A program made the translations under genes and the position numbers. This document shows positions 15,948 to 24,442 of a DNA stretch of 64,000 nucleotides, piece by piece (within the stretch, counting starts at the first letter, position 1; each line of letters starts with the position of its first letter). Under the pieces are notes generated by a model, which was given only the letters and a program-made list of their open reading frames with translations, searched no databases and was not told the DNA's origin. The stretch is from Nocardioides antri (GTDB lineage: Bacteria; Actinomycetota; Actinomycetes; Propionibacteriales; Nocardioidaceae). Where the stretch lies: positions 248,001-312,000 of the forward strand of contig NZ_VUJW01000010.1 of NCBI RefSeq assembly GCF_008373765.1, written 5' to 3'.

Positions 15948-17947
15948 GCCGCTACCGGCGGTACGACGGCGGCGACCCGCTCGCGCCGCCGGTCGACATC
16001 GCCGAGGCGCTCGACGCGATCGGCGAGGACGTGATGGCGGGCTACAGCCCGGAGCGGGCGATGCGCGAGTTCCTCCGCAGGGGCGGCCAGGACCGCGACG
16101 GGCTCGACGACCTGGCCCGCCGGGTGGCCGAGCGACGGCGCGAGATCCTGCAGCGGCACGACCTCGACGGCACGCTCCAGGAGGTGCGGGAGCTGCTGGA
16201 GCGCGCCGTCCTCGAGGAGCGCAAGCAGCTCGCCCGCGACGCGATGATGGACGACGGCGACCGGGCGTTCCGCGAGATGCGGCTGGAGAACCTCCCGACG
16301 TCCACTGCGGCGGCGGTCACCGAGCTGTCCGACTACGACTGGCAGTCGCCCGAGGCGCGGCAGGCCTACGAGGAAATCAAGGACCTGCTCGGCCGCGAGC
16401 TGCTCGACCAGCGGTTCGCCGGCATGAAGCAGGCCCTCGAGGGCGCCACCGACGAGGACCGGGCCGCGATCCAGGAGATGCTTTCGGACCTCAACGAGCT
16501 GCTCGAGAAGCACGCCGCCGGTGAGGACACTCAGCAGGACTTCGACGACTTCATGGCCAAGCACGGCGACTTCTTCCCGGAGAACCCCCAGAACGTCGAC
16601 GAGCTCATCGACGCGATGGCCGAGCGGGCCGCGGCGGCGCAGCGGATGCTCAACTCGATGAGCGCCGAGCAGCGCGAGGAGCTGATGCGGCTCTCGTCCG
16701 AGGCGTTCGGCTCGCCGCAGCTGATGCAGCAGCTCGCCCGGCTCGACGGCAACCTCCAGGCGCTGCGGCCGGGGGAGGACTGGGACGGCTCCGAGCGGTT
16801 CCAAGGCGACCAGGGCGTCGGGCTCGGTGACGGCACCGGCATGCTCCAGGACCTCGCCGACCTCGACGCGCTCGCGGACCAGCTCTCGCAGTCGTACGGC
16901 GGCGCCCGCCTCGACGACGTCGACCTCGACAAGCTGGCCCGCCAGCTCGGGGACCAGGCGGCCGTCGACGCCCGGCGGCTGCAGGAGCTCGAGCGTGCGC
17001 TCCGGAAGTCCGGGGCGCTGGAGCGCGGGTTCGACGGAGAGCTGCGGCTCACGCCGAAGGCGATGCGCCAGCTGGGGAAGGCGCTGCTGCGCGACGTCGC
17101 CCAGCGACTGTCCGGCCGACAGGGGCAGCGGGAGCTGCAGCAGGCCGGCGCTGCCGGTGACCTGTCCGGCGCGACCCGCGAGTGGCAGTTCGGCGACACC
17201 GAGCCGTGGGACATCCCGCGGACCGTCCTCAACGGCGTGCTCCGCCGCGCGGGGGACCCCTCCGGGGCCTTCCTCTCGATCGGGGACGTGGAGGTGGCCG
17301 AGACCGAGGCCCGCACCCAGGCCGCGGTCGCGCTGTGCGTCGACACCAGCTTCTCGATGGCGATGGACGGCCGCTGGGTCCCGATGAAGCGCACGGCGCT
17401 CGCCCTGCACACGCTCATCGGCACCCGGTTCCGCGGCGACTCGCTGGAGCTGATCGGGTTCGGCCGGCATGCGGAGCGGATGGACATCGAGGAGCTGACC
17501 GCGCTCGACGCCCGGTGGGCGAAGGGCACCAACCTCCACCACGCCCTGCTCCTCGCGAACCGCCACTTCCGCAAGCACCCCAACGCCCAGCCGGTGCTGC
17601 TCATCGTCACCGACGGCGAGCCGACCTCCCACCTGGAGCCGGACGGCGAGGTCTTCTTCAGCTACCCACCGCACCCGCTCACGATCGCGCTCGCCGTACG
17701 CGAGCTCGACAACGCCCGCCGGCTCGGCGCCCAGACGACCTTCTTCCGACTCGGTGACGACCCCGGCCTCGCCCGGTTCATCGACTCCATGGCCCGCCGC
17801 GCCGACGGCACCGTCATCGCCCCCGAGACCGACGACCTCGGCGCTGCCGTGGTGGGCTCGTACCTCGGCTCGCGCGGCCCGCGCGACCGCTCCGGTCCCG
17901 GCTCCTACGGCGACTGGTTCGGCGGCCGCGGGTTCTGGGTCGGCTGA
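15944..17947 (+). CDS. VWA-domain protein, partner of the MoxR-like ATPase
   Basis: A 667-residue cytosolic protein. The N-terminal two thirds are helical and very rich in Asp, Glu, Gln, Leu and Arg, probably coiled-coil. The C-terminal von Willebrand A domain (about residues 455-640) has a complete MIDAS: DTSFS at residues 467-471, then a Thr in GTNLH and Asp in TDGEP. It ends in a Gly/Phe-rich tail. In MoxR systems the ATPase remodels a target held by the MIDAS metal site. ATG overlaps the OsmC stop (ATGA). Confidence 0.85.
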   Translation: MSRYRRYDGGDPLAPPVDIAEALDAIGEDVMAGYSPERAMREFLRRGGQDRDGLDDLARRVAERRREILQRHDLDGTLQEVRELLERAVLEERKQLARDAMMDDGDRAFREMRLENLPTSTAAAVTELSDYDWQSPEARQAYEEIKDLLGRELLDQRFAGMKQALEGATDEDRAAIQEMLSDLNELLEKHAAGEDTQQDFDDFMAKHGDFFPENPQNVDELIDAMAERAAAAQRMLNSMSAEQREELMRLSSEAFGSPQLMQQLARLDGNLQALRPGEDWDGSERFQGDQGVGLGDGTGMLQDLADLDALADQLSQSYGGARLDDVDLDKLARQLGDQAAVDARRLQELERALRKSGALERGFDGELRLTPKAMRQLGKALLRDVAQRLSGRQGQRELQQAGAAGDLSGATREWQFGDTEPWDIPRTVLNGVLRRAGDPSGAFLSIGDVEVAETEARTQAAVALCVDTSFSMAMDGRWVPMKRTALALHTLIGTRFRGDSLELIGFGRHAERMDIEELTALDARWAKGTNLHHALLLANRHFRKHPNAQPVLLIVTDGEPTSHLEPDGEVFFSYPPHPLTIALAVRELDNARRLGAQTTFFRLGDDPGLARFIDSMARRADGTVIAPETDDLGAAVVGSYLGSRGPRDRSGPGSYGDWFGGRGFWVG

Positions 17948-17972
17948 TCAGCGACCGGTCGATAATGGTGCG

Positions 17973-18428
17973 GTGAGCACGCCCGTCCAGCGCGCACCCG
18001 GCGACGTACTCGTCCACCTGCGCCGCGCTCGCGACCGGATCGACTGCCACTACGCCGAACCGCTCGACCTCGACGACCTCGCGCGCACGGCGGGCATCAG
18101 CAAGTTCCACTTCCACCGGCTCTTCACCGCGACGTACGGCCGGACGCCGGCGGCGTACCTCTCCGAGCGGCGGATCGAGCGCGCACAGGACCTGCTGCGG
18201 GCCACCAACCTGACCGTGACCGAGGTGTGTCACGCGGTCGGGTTCGCGAGCCTCGGGTCGTTCAGCTCGCGCTTCCGCCAGGTCGTCGGCGAGACGCCGA
18301 AGGCGTTCCAGGAGCGGTGGGGTGCGGGTGCGCCGCGGATCCCCGGCTGCTTCGTGCTGATGTGGGGGCTCGCCGAGCGCTCGGAGTCCGCAAGCCAGGA
18401 GAAGCAGCGTCCCGCCGGCGACGACTAG
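17973..18428 (+). CDS. Short AraC family transcriptional regulator
   Basis: A 151-residue regulator that is almost entirely the AraC DNA-binding domain (two helix-turn-helix units, residues about 17-113; LARTAGISKFHFHRLF and VTEVCHAVGFASLGSFSSRF), with a short C-terminal tail and no ligand domain. GTG start is six bases after GATAAT, suggesting a leaderless mRNA. It sits nine bases before a VOC gene and probably regulates it; AraC/VOC pairs of this kind are common in actinobacteria. Confidence 0.85.
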   Translation: MSTPVQRAPGDVLVHLRRARDRIDCHYAEPLDLDDLARTAGISKFHFHRLFTATYGRTPAAYLSERRIERAQDLLRATNLTVTEVCHAVGFASLGSFSSRFRQVVGETPKAFQERWGAGAPRIPGCFVLMWGLAERSESASQEKQRPAGDD

Positions 18429-18437
18429 CGTCGAGCC

Positions 18438-18866
18438 ATGATCACGAACATCAGCATCGCGAGCGTCTTCGTGAAGGACGTCGACGCCTCCAAGAAGTTC
18501 TACGTCGACGTCCTCGGGTTCACCGAGGGCACCGACATCACGCTCGGTGACGGCTACCGCTGGTGCACCGTCGTCCACCCGAGCCAGCCCGAGCTCCAGG
18601 TGCACCTCACCGTCCCCGGTCCTCCGCACTCGCCCGAGATGGTGAACGCCATCAACCGCGCGCTCGACGAGGGCGGCATGCACGGCCTCGGTCTGAACGT
18701 CGACGACTGCCGCAAGACCGCCGACGAGCTCCGCGACCAGGGGGTGCAGTTCATCCAGGAGCCCGAGGAGCGACCGTACGGCGTCGAGGCGGTCATCCGC
18801 GACAACAGCGGCAACTGGATGGTCCTGGTCGAGCCGCGGGACTACACCGCCGCCGACTTCGACTGA
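18438..18866 (+). CDS. VOC (glyoxalase/dioxygenase fold) protein
   Basis: A 142-residue protein with two beta-alpha-beta-beta-beta modules typical of the vicinal-oxygen-chelate fold (SIASVFVKDVDASKKFYVDVLGF at the N terminus, and a second unit ending VIRDNSGNWMVLVEP). Metal ligands cannot be assigned with certainty, so it may be an enzyme or a binding/resistance protein. Its own TAGCGT box sits six bases before the ATG. It follows the AraC-type regulator. Confidence 0.85.
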   Translation: MITNISIASVFVKDVDASKKFYVDVLGFTEGTDITLGDGYRWCTVVHPSQPELQVHLTVPGPPHSPEMVNAINRALDEGGMHGLGLNVDDCRKTADELRDQGVQFIQEPEERPYGVEAVIRDNSGNWMVLVEPRDYTAADFD

Positions 18867-18873
18867 GGTCGCG

Positions 18874-19722
18874 TCAGACGGGGTGCAGGACGGCCGCCAG
18901 CTCCTCGATCCCGTCGATGAGGCGCGTGCCGGGGCGGGCCCAGGAGGCGTTGGCGTCGACGGCGTGCACGGGCACGCCGGACGGCAGCAGGCCGCGTCGT
19001 ACGACGTCGTCGGCGAGCTCTTGCGAGGCCGCCCGGTCGTAGCCGCAAGGGGCCACGACGACCAGGTCGGGTGAGGCGTCGGCGACCGCCTCCCACGTGG
19101 TGCGGAACGACTTCTCACCCGCGGTGCCGAGGACGCACGCGCCGCCGGAGAGCTCGATCATCTCGGGGATCCAGTGGCCGGGGGCGAAGGGCGGGTCGGT
19201 CCACTCCAGCAGCACCACCCGCGGCCGGGGCCGGTCGGCCACCCGGGCGACCACGGCGTCGAGGCGTGCCCGCTGGGACGCGACGAGTGCCTCGGCCTCC
19301 GCGGTCCGTCCGGTGGCCCTGCCCAGCTCCAGGATCGATGCGAGGACCTCCTCCAGGGTGTGGGGGTCGCAGGTGAGCACGTCGGCGTTGCAGCCGAGGT
19401 GCGCGAGCGCGTCGTCGACCACGGACACGTCGACCGCGCAGACGGCGCAGAGGTCCTGGGTGACCACCAGGTCGGCGTCGAGGCCTGACAGCGCGCCGGC
19501 GTCGAGGTGGTAGAGGTCCTCGCCGCGGCGCATCGCCTCGGCGACGTACGCGTCGATCTCCGGCGGCGCCAGTCCCTCCGGCATCGCCGACGTCGACACG
19601 ATCCGCCGGTCCCGCGCCTCCAGCGGGAAGTCGCACTCGAACGTCACCCCGACCACCTCGTCGCCCGCTCCGATGGCGAACAGGATCTCGGTGGTGGAGG
19701 GCAGCAACGACACGATCCGCAC
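18874..19722 (-). CDS. Cobalamin-binding / helical-backbone metal receptor (BtuF-like)
   Basis: A 282-residue class III periplasmic-binding-protein fold (RIVSLLPSTTEILFAIG at the N terminus, LVVTQDLCAVCAV near residue 100, and VVVAPCGYDRAAS near residue 235). There is no signal peptide or lipobox, so as read it is cytosolic, unlike the vitamin B12 uptake protein BtuF. No ABC permease or ATPase is adjacent. The GTG follows TATTGT by seven bases, sharing that AT core with the divergent TSUP gene. Confidence 0.8.
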   Translation of the reverse strand: MRIVSLLPSTTEILFAIGAGDEVVGVTFECDFPLEARDRRIVSTSAMPEGLAPPEIDAYVAEAMRRGEDLYHLDAGALSGLDADLVVTQDLCAVCAVDVSVVDDALAHLGCNADVLTCDPHTLEEVLASILELGRATGRTAEAEALVASQRARLDAVVARVADRPRPRVVLLEWTDPPFAPGHWIPEMIELSGGACVLGTAGEKSFRTTWEAVADASPDLVVVAPCGYDRAASQELADDVVRRGLLPSGVPVHAVDANASWARPGTRLIDGIEELAAVLHPV

Positions 19723-19728
19723 GCCCCC

Positions 19729-19735
19729 GACAATA
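19729..19735. promoter_or_regulatory. Shared -10 core for two divergent leaderless genes
   Basis: GACAATA reads GACAAT on the plus strand, seven bases before the ATG at 19742, and TATTGT on the minus strand, seven bases before the GTG at 19722. One seven-base element thus serves both directions with the same spacing. Confidence 0.55.
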
Positions 19736-19741
19736 GAGGCG

Positions 19742-20521
19742 ATGTCCGACCCCACCGTGACCGTCCTCGTCCTCCTCGGGTTCGCCGCCCTGGCGGCCGG
19801 CTTCGTCGACGCCGTGGTGGGAGGCGGCGGGCTGATCCAGCTGCCTGCGCTGCTGATCGGGCTCCCCGGCGCCTCGCCCGTCCAGGTCCTGGCCACCAAC
19901 AAGGTGGCCTCGATCTGCGGAACGTCGGCGGCCGCAGCGACGTACTACCGCCGGATCCGCCCCGACCCCCGCACCTTCGGGCCGCTCATGGCCTGTGCGC
20001 TCGTGGGCTCCTTCGTCGGCGCCTTCGTGGCCTCGCAGATCCCGCGGGAGGCGTTCGAGCCGATCGTCCTCGGGGTGCTCGTCGTGCTGGGTGCGTACGT
20101 CGTCCTCCAGCCCGACGTCGGCGAGGAGACGCTGTTGCGGTTCAGCGGGCACCGGCACCTCGTCGCCGCGATGGCGGTCGGGGGGGTGATCGGGTTCTAC
20201 GACGGCGCGCTCGGCCCCGGCACGGGCAGCTTTCTCGTGTTCGCCCTGGTCGGCCTGCTGGGCTACGACTTCCTCGAGGCGTCGGCGAAGGCGCGGCTCG
20301 CGAACTGGGCCACGAACCTCGGCGCGCTCCTGCTCTTCATTCCCACCGGTGCGGTGCTCTGGAAGGTCGGCCTGCTGATGGGCGTCTGCAACCTGGCCGG
20401 CGGCTACCTCGGCGCCCGGGCCGCCGTGGAGAGGGGCTCGAAGTTCGTCCGGATGTTCTTCATCCTCGTCGTCTCGGCGTTCATCGTCCGGATCGGCGGC
20501 GACGTCCTCGGCGTGTGGTGA
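19742..20521 (+). CDS. TSUP family (TauE/SafE) membrane transporter
   Basis: A 259-residue integral membrane protein with about eight hydrophobic segments and the two-repeat TauE/SafE pattern (GFVDAVVGGGGLIQLPALL near the start, and GFYDGALGPGTGSFLVFAL in the second half). The family exports or imports sulfite, sulfoacetate and related sulfur or organic anions. Nothing nearby tells the substrate. ATG start is seven bases after the shared -10 core. Confidence 0.85.
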   Translation: MSDPTVTVLVLLGFAALAAGFVDAVVGGGGLIQLPALLIGLPGASPVQVLATNKVASICGTSAAAATYYRRIRPDPRTFGPLMACALVGSFVGAFVASQIPREAFEPIVLGVLVVLGAYVVLQPDVGEETLLRFSGHRHLVAAMAVGGVIGFYDGALGPGTGSFLVFALVGLLGYDFLEASAKARLANWATNLGALLLFIPTGAVLWKVGLLMGVCNLAGGYLGARAAVERGSKFVRMFFILVVSAFIVRIGGDVLGVW

Positions 20522-20546
20522 AGGTGCCGCGTCGTACGTTGCTCGC

Positions 20547-21290
20547 ATGAGTCCCACCTGGATCACCGCGTTCCTCGACTCCACGCCGGCCGCCTTCGAC
20601 GACTCCGTCGCCTACTGGTCCGCCCTCACCGGCTACGACCTGAGCCCGCCCCGCGGTGACGCGGGTGAGTTCGCGACGCTGGTGCCCCGCGACGGCGACG
20701 CGTTCCTCCGGGTCCAGCGGCTCGCGGAGGGCCCCGACCGGATCCACCTCGACCTCCACGTGCCCGACGCCCGCGCTGCGGCCGACGCGGCGGTCGGACT
20801 CGGGGCGACCGAGGTGGCCGACCTCGGCTACGTCGTGCTGCGCTCCCCGGGCGGGTTCACGTTCTGCTACGTCACCCACGAGGCGGCGACCCGGCCGCGA
20901 CCGGCGACCTGGCCGGGCGGGCACTCGTCGCTCGTCGACCAGGTCTGCCTCGACATCCCGGCGACGTCGTACGACCGCGAGAGCCTGTTCTGGAGCGAGC
21001 TCACCGGCTGGGAGGAGCGGGGGTCGACGGTGTCCACGGACTTCCACTCGCTGGTGCGGCCGGCCGGCCAGCCGATCCGGCTGCTGCTCCAGCGCCTGCA
21101 CGACCCGACCGGCGACGTCCGCGCCCACCTGGACTGGGCGACGAGCGACCGGGCGGCGGAGACCGAGCGTCACGTGGGGCTCGGCGCGACCGTGCGCGAC
21201 ACCCAGAGCCACTGGACGGTCCTCGAGGACCCGACCGGCCGGGTCTACTGCCTCACCGACCGGGATCCCGAAACGGGGGTGCTCCCCTGA
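20547..21290 (+). CDS. VOC family protein, two glyoxalase-like domains
   Basis: A 247-residue protein with two glyoxalase-like domains of about 120 residues each (residues 1-118 and 125-247), as in the Glyoxalase_6 type. The second repeat begins LVDQVCLDIPATSYDRESLFWSELTG. No obvious active site is complete, so function is unknown. ATG follows TACGTT by six bases. Confidence 0.8.
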   Translation: MSPTWITAFLDSTPAAFDDSVAYWSALTGYDLSPPRGDAGEFATLVPRDGDAFLRVQRLAEGPDRIHLDLHVPDARAAADAAVGLGATEVADLGYVVLRSPGGFTFCYVTHEAATRPRPATWPGGHSSLVDQVCLDIPATSYDRESLFWSELTGWEERGSTVSTDFHSLVRPAGQPIRLLLQRLHDPTGDVRAHLDWATSDRAAETERHVGLGATVRDTQSHWTVLEDPTGRVYCLTDRDPETGVLP

Positions 21291-21316
21291 GGGGACCCCG
21301 CGTAATGTCCGTGCGC

Positions 21317-21853
21317 ATGGACGCCGCATCTCGGACCGACCCCCCGCTGCAGGCCGACGAGGCCACGACCCTGAGGGCCTTCCTCGACTACCACCGCGAC
21401 ACCCTGCGCTGGAAGGTCGACGGGCTGACCCAGGAGCAGCTCGCGGCGACGACCGCGTCGAGCACGATGACCCTGGCCGGTCTTCTCAAGCACCTCGCGC
21501 TGGTCGAGTCGAACTGGTTCGAGGTGGTGCTCGCCGGCGAGAAGCTGATGCCGCCGTTCGCCACCGTGGACTGGAAGGAGGACCCGGACTGGGAGTGGCG
21601 CACGGCCACCGACGACACGCCCGAGGAGCTGATGGCGCTCTTCGACGACGCGGTCGCCCGGGCCGACCGCGCGATCGACGCGGCCCTCGCGCGCCCCACC
21701 GGGATCGAAACGCCGTCGGCGCGCACCACCCGCAGCGGCGACCAGCACTTCAGCCTGCGGTGGATCCTGCTCCACATGATTGAGGAGTACGCGCGCCACA
21801 ACGGGCACGCCGACCTGCTGCGGGAGTCGATCGACGGGCAGACGGGCGAGTAG
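21317..21853 (+). CDS. DinB family protein (DUF664 type)
   Basis: A 178-residue four-helix DinB-like protein. The expected metal-binding His residues are visible: KHLALVE (about residue 53) and HMIEEYARHNGH near the C terminus. Some members are mycothiol- or bacillithiol-dependent transferases, which would fit a mycothiol producer, but that is inference. ATG 21317 is preferred over ATG 21305 because TAATGT ends eight bases before it. Confidence 0.8.
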   Translation: MDAASRTDPPLQADEATTLRAFLDYHRDTLRWKVDGLTQEQLAATTASSTMTLAGLLKHLALVESNWFEVVLAGEKLMPPFATVDWKEDPDWEWRTATDDTPEELMALFDDAVARADRAIDAALARPTGIETPSARTTRSGDQHFSLRWILLHMIEEYARHNGHADLLRESIDGQTGE

Positions 21854-23203
21854 TCAGGCCGGCCCGAAGCCCGGCAGGAACTCCTCCATGATCGCCCGGA
21901 ACGGCGCCTCGGCCTCGAGCTGGCTCATCACGCCGACGCCGCCCAGCCAGGTGCGGTGGATGAGGAGGTACGACGGCGGCAGGTTGAGCTTGATGCTGAC
22001 CGTGTAGGTCGGATCCTTGGGGTTGTTGAGCCGCTGGAACTGCTCCCGCATCCAGGACCGCGTGAACCGGAACCGCTCGTGCTTGCTGGGCTCCACGAAC
22101 GGCGACAGGTAGTCCATGAGCAGCTGCGGGTCGAGGTTGATCCGCTCCTTGAGGAAGCCCTCCTCGCGAAGGCCGGCGAGGACCGCCTCGCCGTCGCCGG
22201 CCGCGCACCAGCGGACCAGCCGGCCGAGCGGCTCGGGGAGACCGCCCTCGGGGAGCCGGGCCACGGCGCCGTAGTCGAGCACGCCGAGCCGGCCGGGGGA
22301 GCCGTCGGCGTTCGGGATGATCCGGTAGTTGCCCGGGTGGGGATCGGCATGGAGCAGACCGGTGCGGGCGGGACCCGAGAAGAGGAACCGGACGTAGAGC
22401 TCGCCGTAGTGGTCGCGCTCCTCGGGGGTGCCGCTCGTGATGATCGTCGCCAGCGACGACGGCGTCTCCAGCCACTCGGTGACGAGGACCCGCGGGCCGA
22501 CCGCGACGACCTCGGGCACGACGATCTCGGCGTCCTCCGCGAACGCCTCGGCGAACACCCGCTGCGCCTCGGCCTCCAGCGGGTAGTCGAGCTCCTCGCG
22601 CGCCCGCGCCTGGAGCTCCTCGATGAGCGGCTTGATGTCGACACCCGGGATGACCGGCGCGATGGTGCGGGCCGCCCGGGCGAGCGTCTTCAGGTCGGAG
22701 TCGATGGCGGCGCGGGCGTCGGGGTACTGCACCTTCACCGCGACCTCCCGCGAGTGCCCCGTCTCCGGGTCGTGCCAGCGCCCCTTGTGGACCTGCCCGA
22801 TCGACGCGGCCGCGGCCGGCCCGCCGTCGAGCCACACCAGCTTGGTCTTCCAGTCGGGGCCGAGGTCGGCGGACAGGATGTCGCGCACGGTCTGGGTCGG
22901 CATCGGCGGCGCGGAGTCCTGGAGCCGGGTCAGGTGCTCGCGGTACGGCGCCGCCATCTCCTCCGGTAGCGCTGCCTCCAGGATCGACAGGGCCTGGCCG
23001 AACTTCATCGCCCCGCCCTTGAGCTCGCCCAGGGTGCGGAACAGCTGCTCGGCGGTCCGCTGCTGGATGTCGCTCATCACCGCCTCGGCGGGCGCGCCGC
23101 CGAGGCGCCTGCCGAGGCCAAGGGCGGTGCGCCCGGCGTAGCCCAGCGGGAGGGCGGCGAGTCGTGCGGTGCGCGCGGCTGCGGTGCGGGGCAGGTCGGC
23201 CAT
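21854..23203 (-). CDS. ABC1/AarF (UbiB-like) atypical protein kinase
   Basis: A 449-residue protein kinase-like ATPase. Hallmarks of the family are the N-terminal KxGQ-type motif (MKFGQALS, about residue 66), an Ala-rich replacement of the P-loop (AAAASIGQVH), the catalytic Lys in VAVKVQYP, the catalytic loop LLHADPHPGNY and the metal-binding LDYG. It is cytosolic with no membrane segment. Homologues support quinone or lipid metabolism; the substrate here is unknown. GAGAAT lies six bases before its ATG. It converges with the DinB gene with no gap. Confidence 0.85.
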   Translation of the reverse strand: MADLPRTAAARTARLAALPLGYAGRTALGLGRRLGGAPAEAVMSDIQQRTAEQLFRTLGELKGGAMKFGQALSILEAALPEEMAAPYREHLTRLQDSAPPMPTQTVRDILSADLGPDWKTKLVWLDGGPAAAASIGQVHKGRWHDPETGHSREVAVKVQYPDARAAIDSDLKTLARAARTIAPVIPGVDIKPLIEELQARAREELDYPLEAEAQRVFAEAFAEDAEIVVPEVVAVGPRVLVTEWLETPSSLATIITSGTPEERDHYGELYVRFLFSGPARTGLLHADPHPGNYRIIPNADGSPGRLGVLDYGAVARLPEGGLPEPLGRLVRWCAAGDGEAVLAGLREEGFLKERINLDPQLLMDYLSPFVEPSKHERFRFTRSWMREQFQRLNNPKDPTYTVSIKLNLPPSYLLIHRTWLGGVGVMSQLEAEAPFRAIMEEFLPGFGPA

Positions 23204-23245
23204 GCCGTCATTCTCGCCGGTGCGGGCAACCCGACGCGCGGGGGC

Positions 23246-23302
23246 TCAGTCCACGCACAGGCAGAACGGGTGGCCGGCGGGGTCGAGGACTGCGATCGCC
23301 AT
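23246..23302 (-). pseudogene. 3'-terminal remnant of a VOC/glyoxalase gene
   Basis: Nineteen codons on the minus strand, ending in TGA, read AVLDPAGHPFCLCVD. That is the characteristic C terminus of many VOC proteins (a DPEGHPFCLC-type ending). The sequence upstream does not continue the fold, so the body of the gene has been lost. It lies in the gap between the ABC1 kinase and YiaA/B-like genes. Confidence 0.5.
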
Positions 23303-23340
23303 GCCCCGCACGCTAGACCGGCCCGCCGACAACCGTCGGC

Positions 23341-23568
23341 TCAGCGGTAGGCGTCGATCCGGATCTCGTGGGACCGGGCCTCCTGCTGGTCGCGGATGCA
23401 CTTGGCCAGCGCGAAGGACGAGTTCACGAGGAACAGCGCGCCGAGGCAGAGGAACGCGCGGATCCACCCGTCGACGGGGAGGAAGTAGATGCCGCCGATC
23501 ACGAACAGCATCGCGGCGCCGAACGAGATCGCGGACTGGAGGTAGAAGGCGTAGGTCGTCTTGGTCAT
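23341..23568 (-). CDS. YiaA/YiaB-type two-helix inner membrane protein
   Basis: A 75-residue protein with two transmembrane segments (residues about 11-30 and 36-54) of the YiaA/YiaB family. It begins MTKTTYAFYLQSAISFG and ends in a charged tail. Function is unknown; homologues are constitutive envelope proteins. I take ATG 23568, since the 12 codons before it do not resemble the family. Confidence 0.75.
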   Translation of the reverse strand: MTKTTYAFYLQSAISFGAAMLFVIGGIYFLPVDGWIRAFLCLGALFLVNSSFALAKCIRDQQEARSHEIRIDAYR

Positions 23569-23638
23569 GGCACCAGCCTGCTGGCGGCGGCGGGCCGGCT
23601 GCATGAGTGCTGGTACTCAACCCAGCTGCGCCGACGAC

Positions 23639-24370
23639 CTAGCTGAGGCACCCGCCTGTGTACTCGCAGGCGTACAAGAACATGACGAGGAAGCCGAGGT
23701 ACAGCCACGCCACGACGCCCACGGCGAGCCCGGCCGTCGCCAGCGCGCGGACCTGACCCGTCCTGGCCCGGAAGATCGTGAGCAGGAGGCAGCCCAGCGC
23801 GATCGTGACGGCGCCGTGCCCGAGCAGGATCAGCGCGTCCTCGGACCAGAGCGTCAGCAGGTAGCCGGCAACGGCCCAGAGCGTGACGGACAGGGGGACC
23901 GACGACGCCCGCACGGCCGCGGCCAGGCAGGCAAGCGCGATGCCCAGCTCGACCACCGTCCCGGGGCGGAGGGGGTCGCCGTAGGTGACGTGGGGCAGTG
24001 ACCACCACAGGTAGACGACGGCGACGAACACGGCGAAGGCGAGCAGGGCGTCGGTGCCGGGGCCGTGCGTCCCGTCCGGCGGTCGGCGCCACCAGGACGG
24101 GGCCGGCCCGAGGAACGCCGCGAGGACCAGGGCCAGCAGTCCGCCGGCGACGAGCACGGTCATCAAGACGATGCCGGCGTCGGCCACGCCTTCGCCGAGC
24201 GGGTACGTCGTCCGGTAGTGGTGGCTGCCGCGGCGGCTTACCCGGACGTGCTCGCGGGCCAGCACGAAGTGGTGCAGGAGCAGGACCCCCACAGCAGCGG
24301 CCAGGAGGCCGAACCCCACGCGCGCCGAGACCCGGGAGCGGGAGGCGGGTGATGACACCGGCGCGGTCAT
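23639..24370 (-). CDS. Hypothetical integral membrane protein
   Basis: A 243-residue protein with about six hydrophobic segments (roughly residues 17-36, 66-86, 107-125, 137-155, 162-185 and 205-230). It has an Arg/Ser-rich N terminus and ends ACEYTGGCLS. I do not recognise a family. Codon use is normal for the window. It is followed at 23341 by another small membrane protein on the same strand. Confidence 0.6.
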   Translation of the reverse strand: MTAPVSSPASRSRVSARVGFGLLAAAVGVLLLHHFVLAREHVRVSRRGSHHYRTTYPLGEGVADAGIVLMTVLVAGGLLALVLAAFLGPAPSWWRRPPDGTHGPGTDALLAFAVFVAVVYLWWSLPHVTYGDPLRPGTVVELGIALACLAAAVRASSVPLSVTLWAVAGYLLTLWSEDALILLGHGAVTIALGCLLLTIFRARTGQVRALATAGLAVGVVAWLYLGFLVMFLYACEYTGGCLS

Positions 24371-24442
24371 GACGCCAGCGTGCGCCTGCGCGCCTGCCCC
24401 CGCCTGAGTCGGCGTACTCAGATCGCCGAGGTCACTCCGGGA

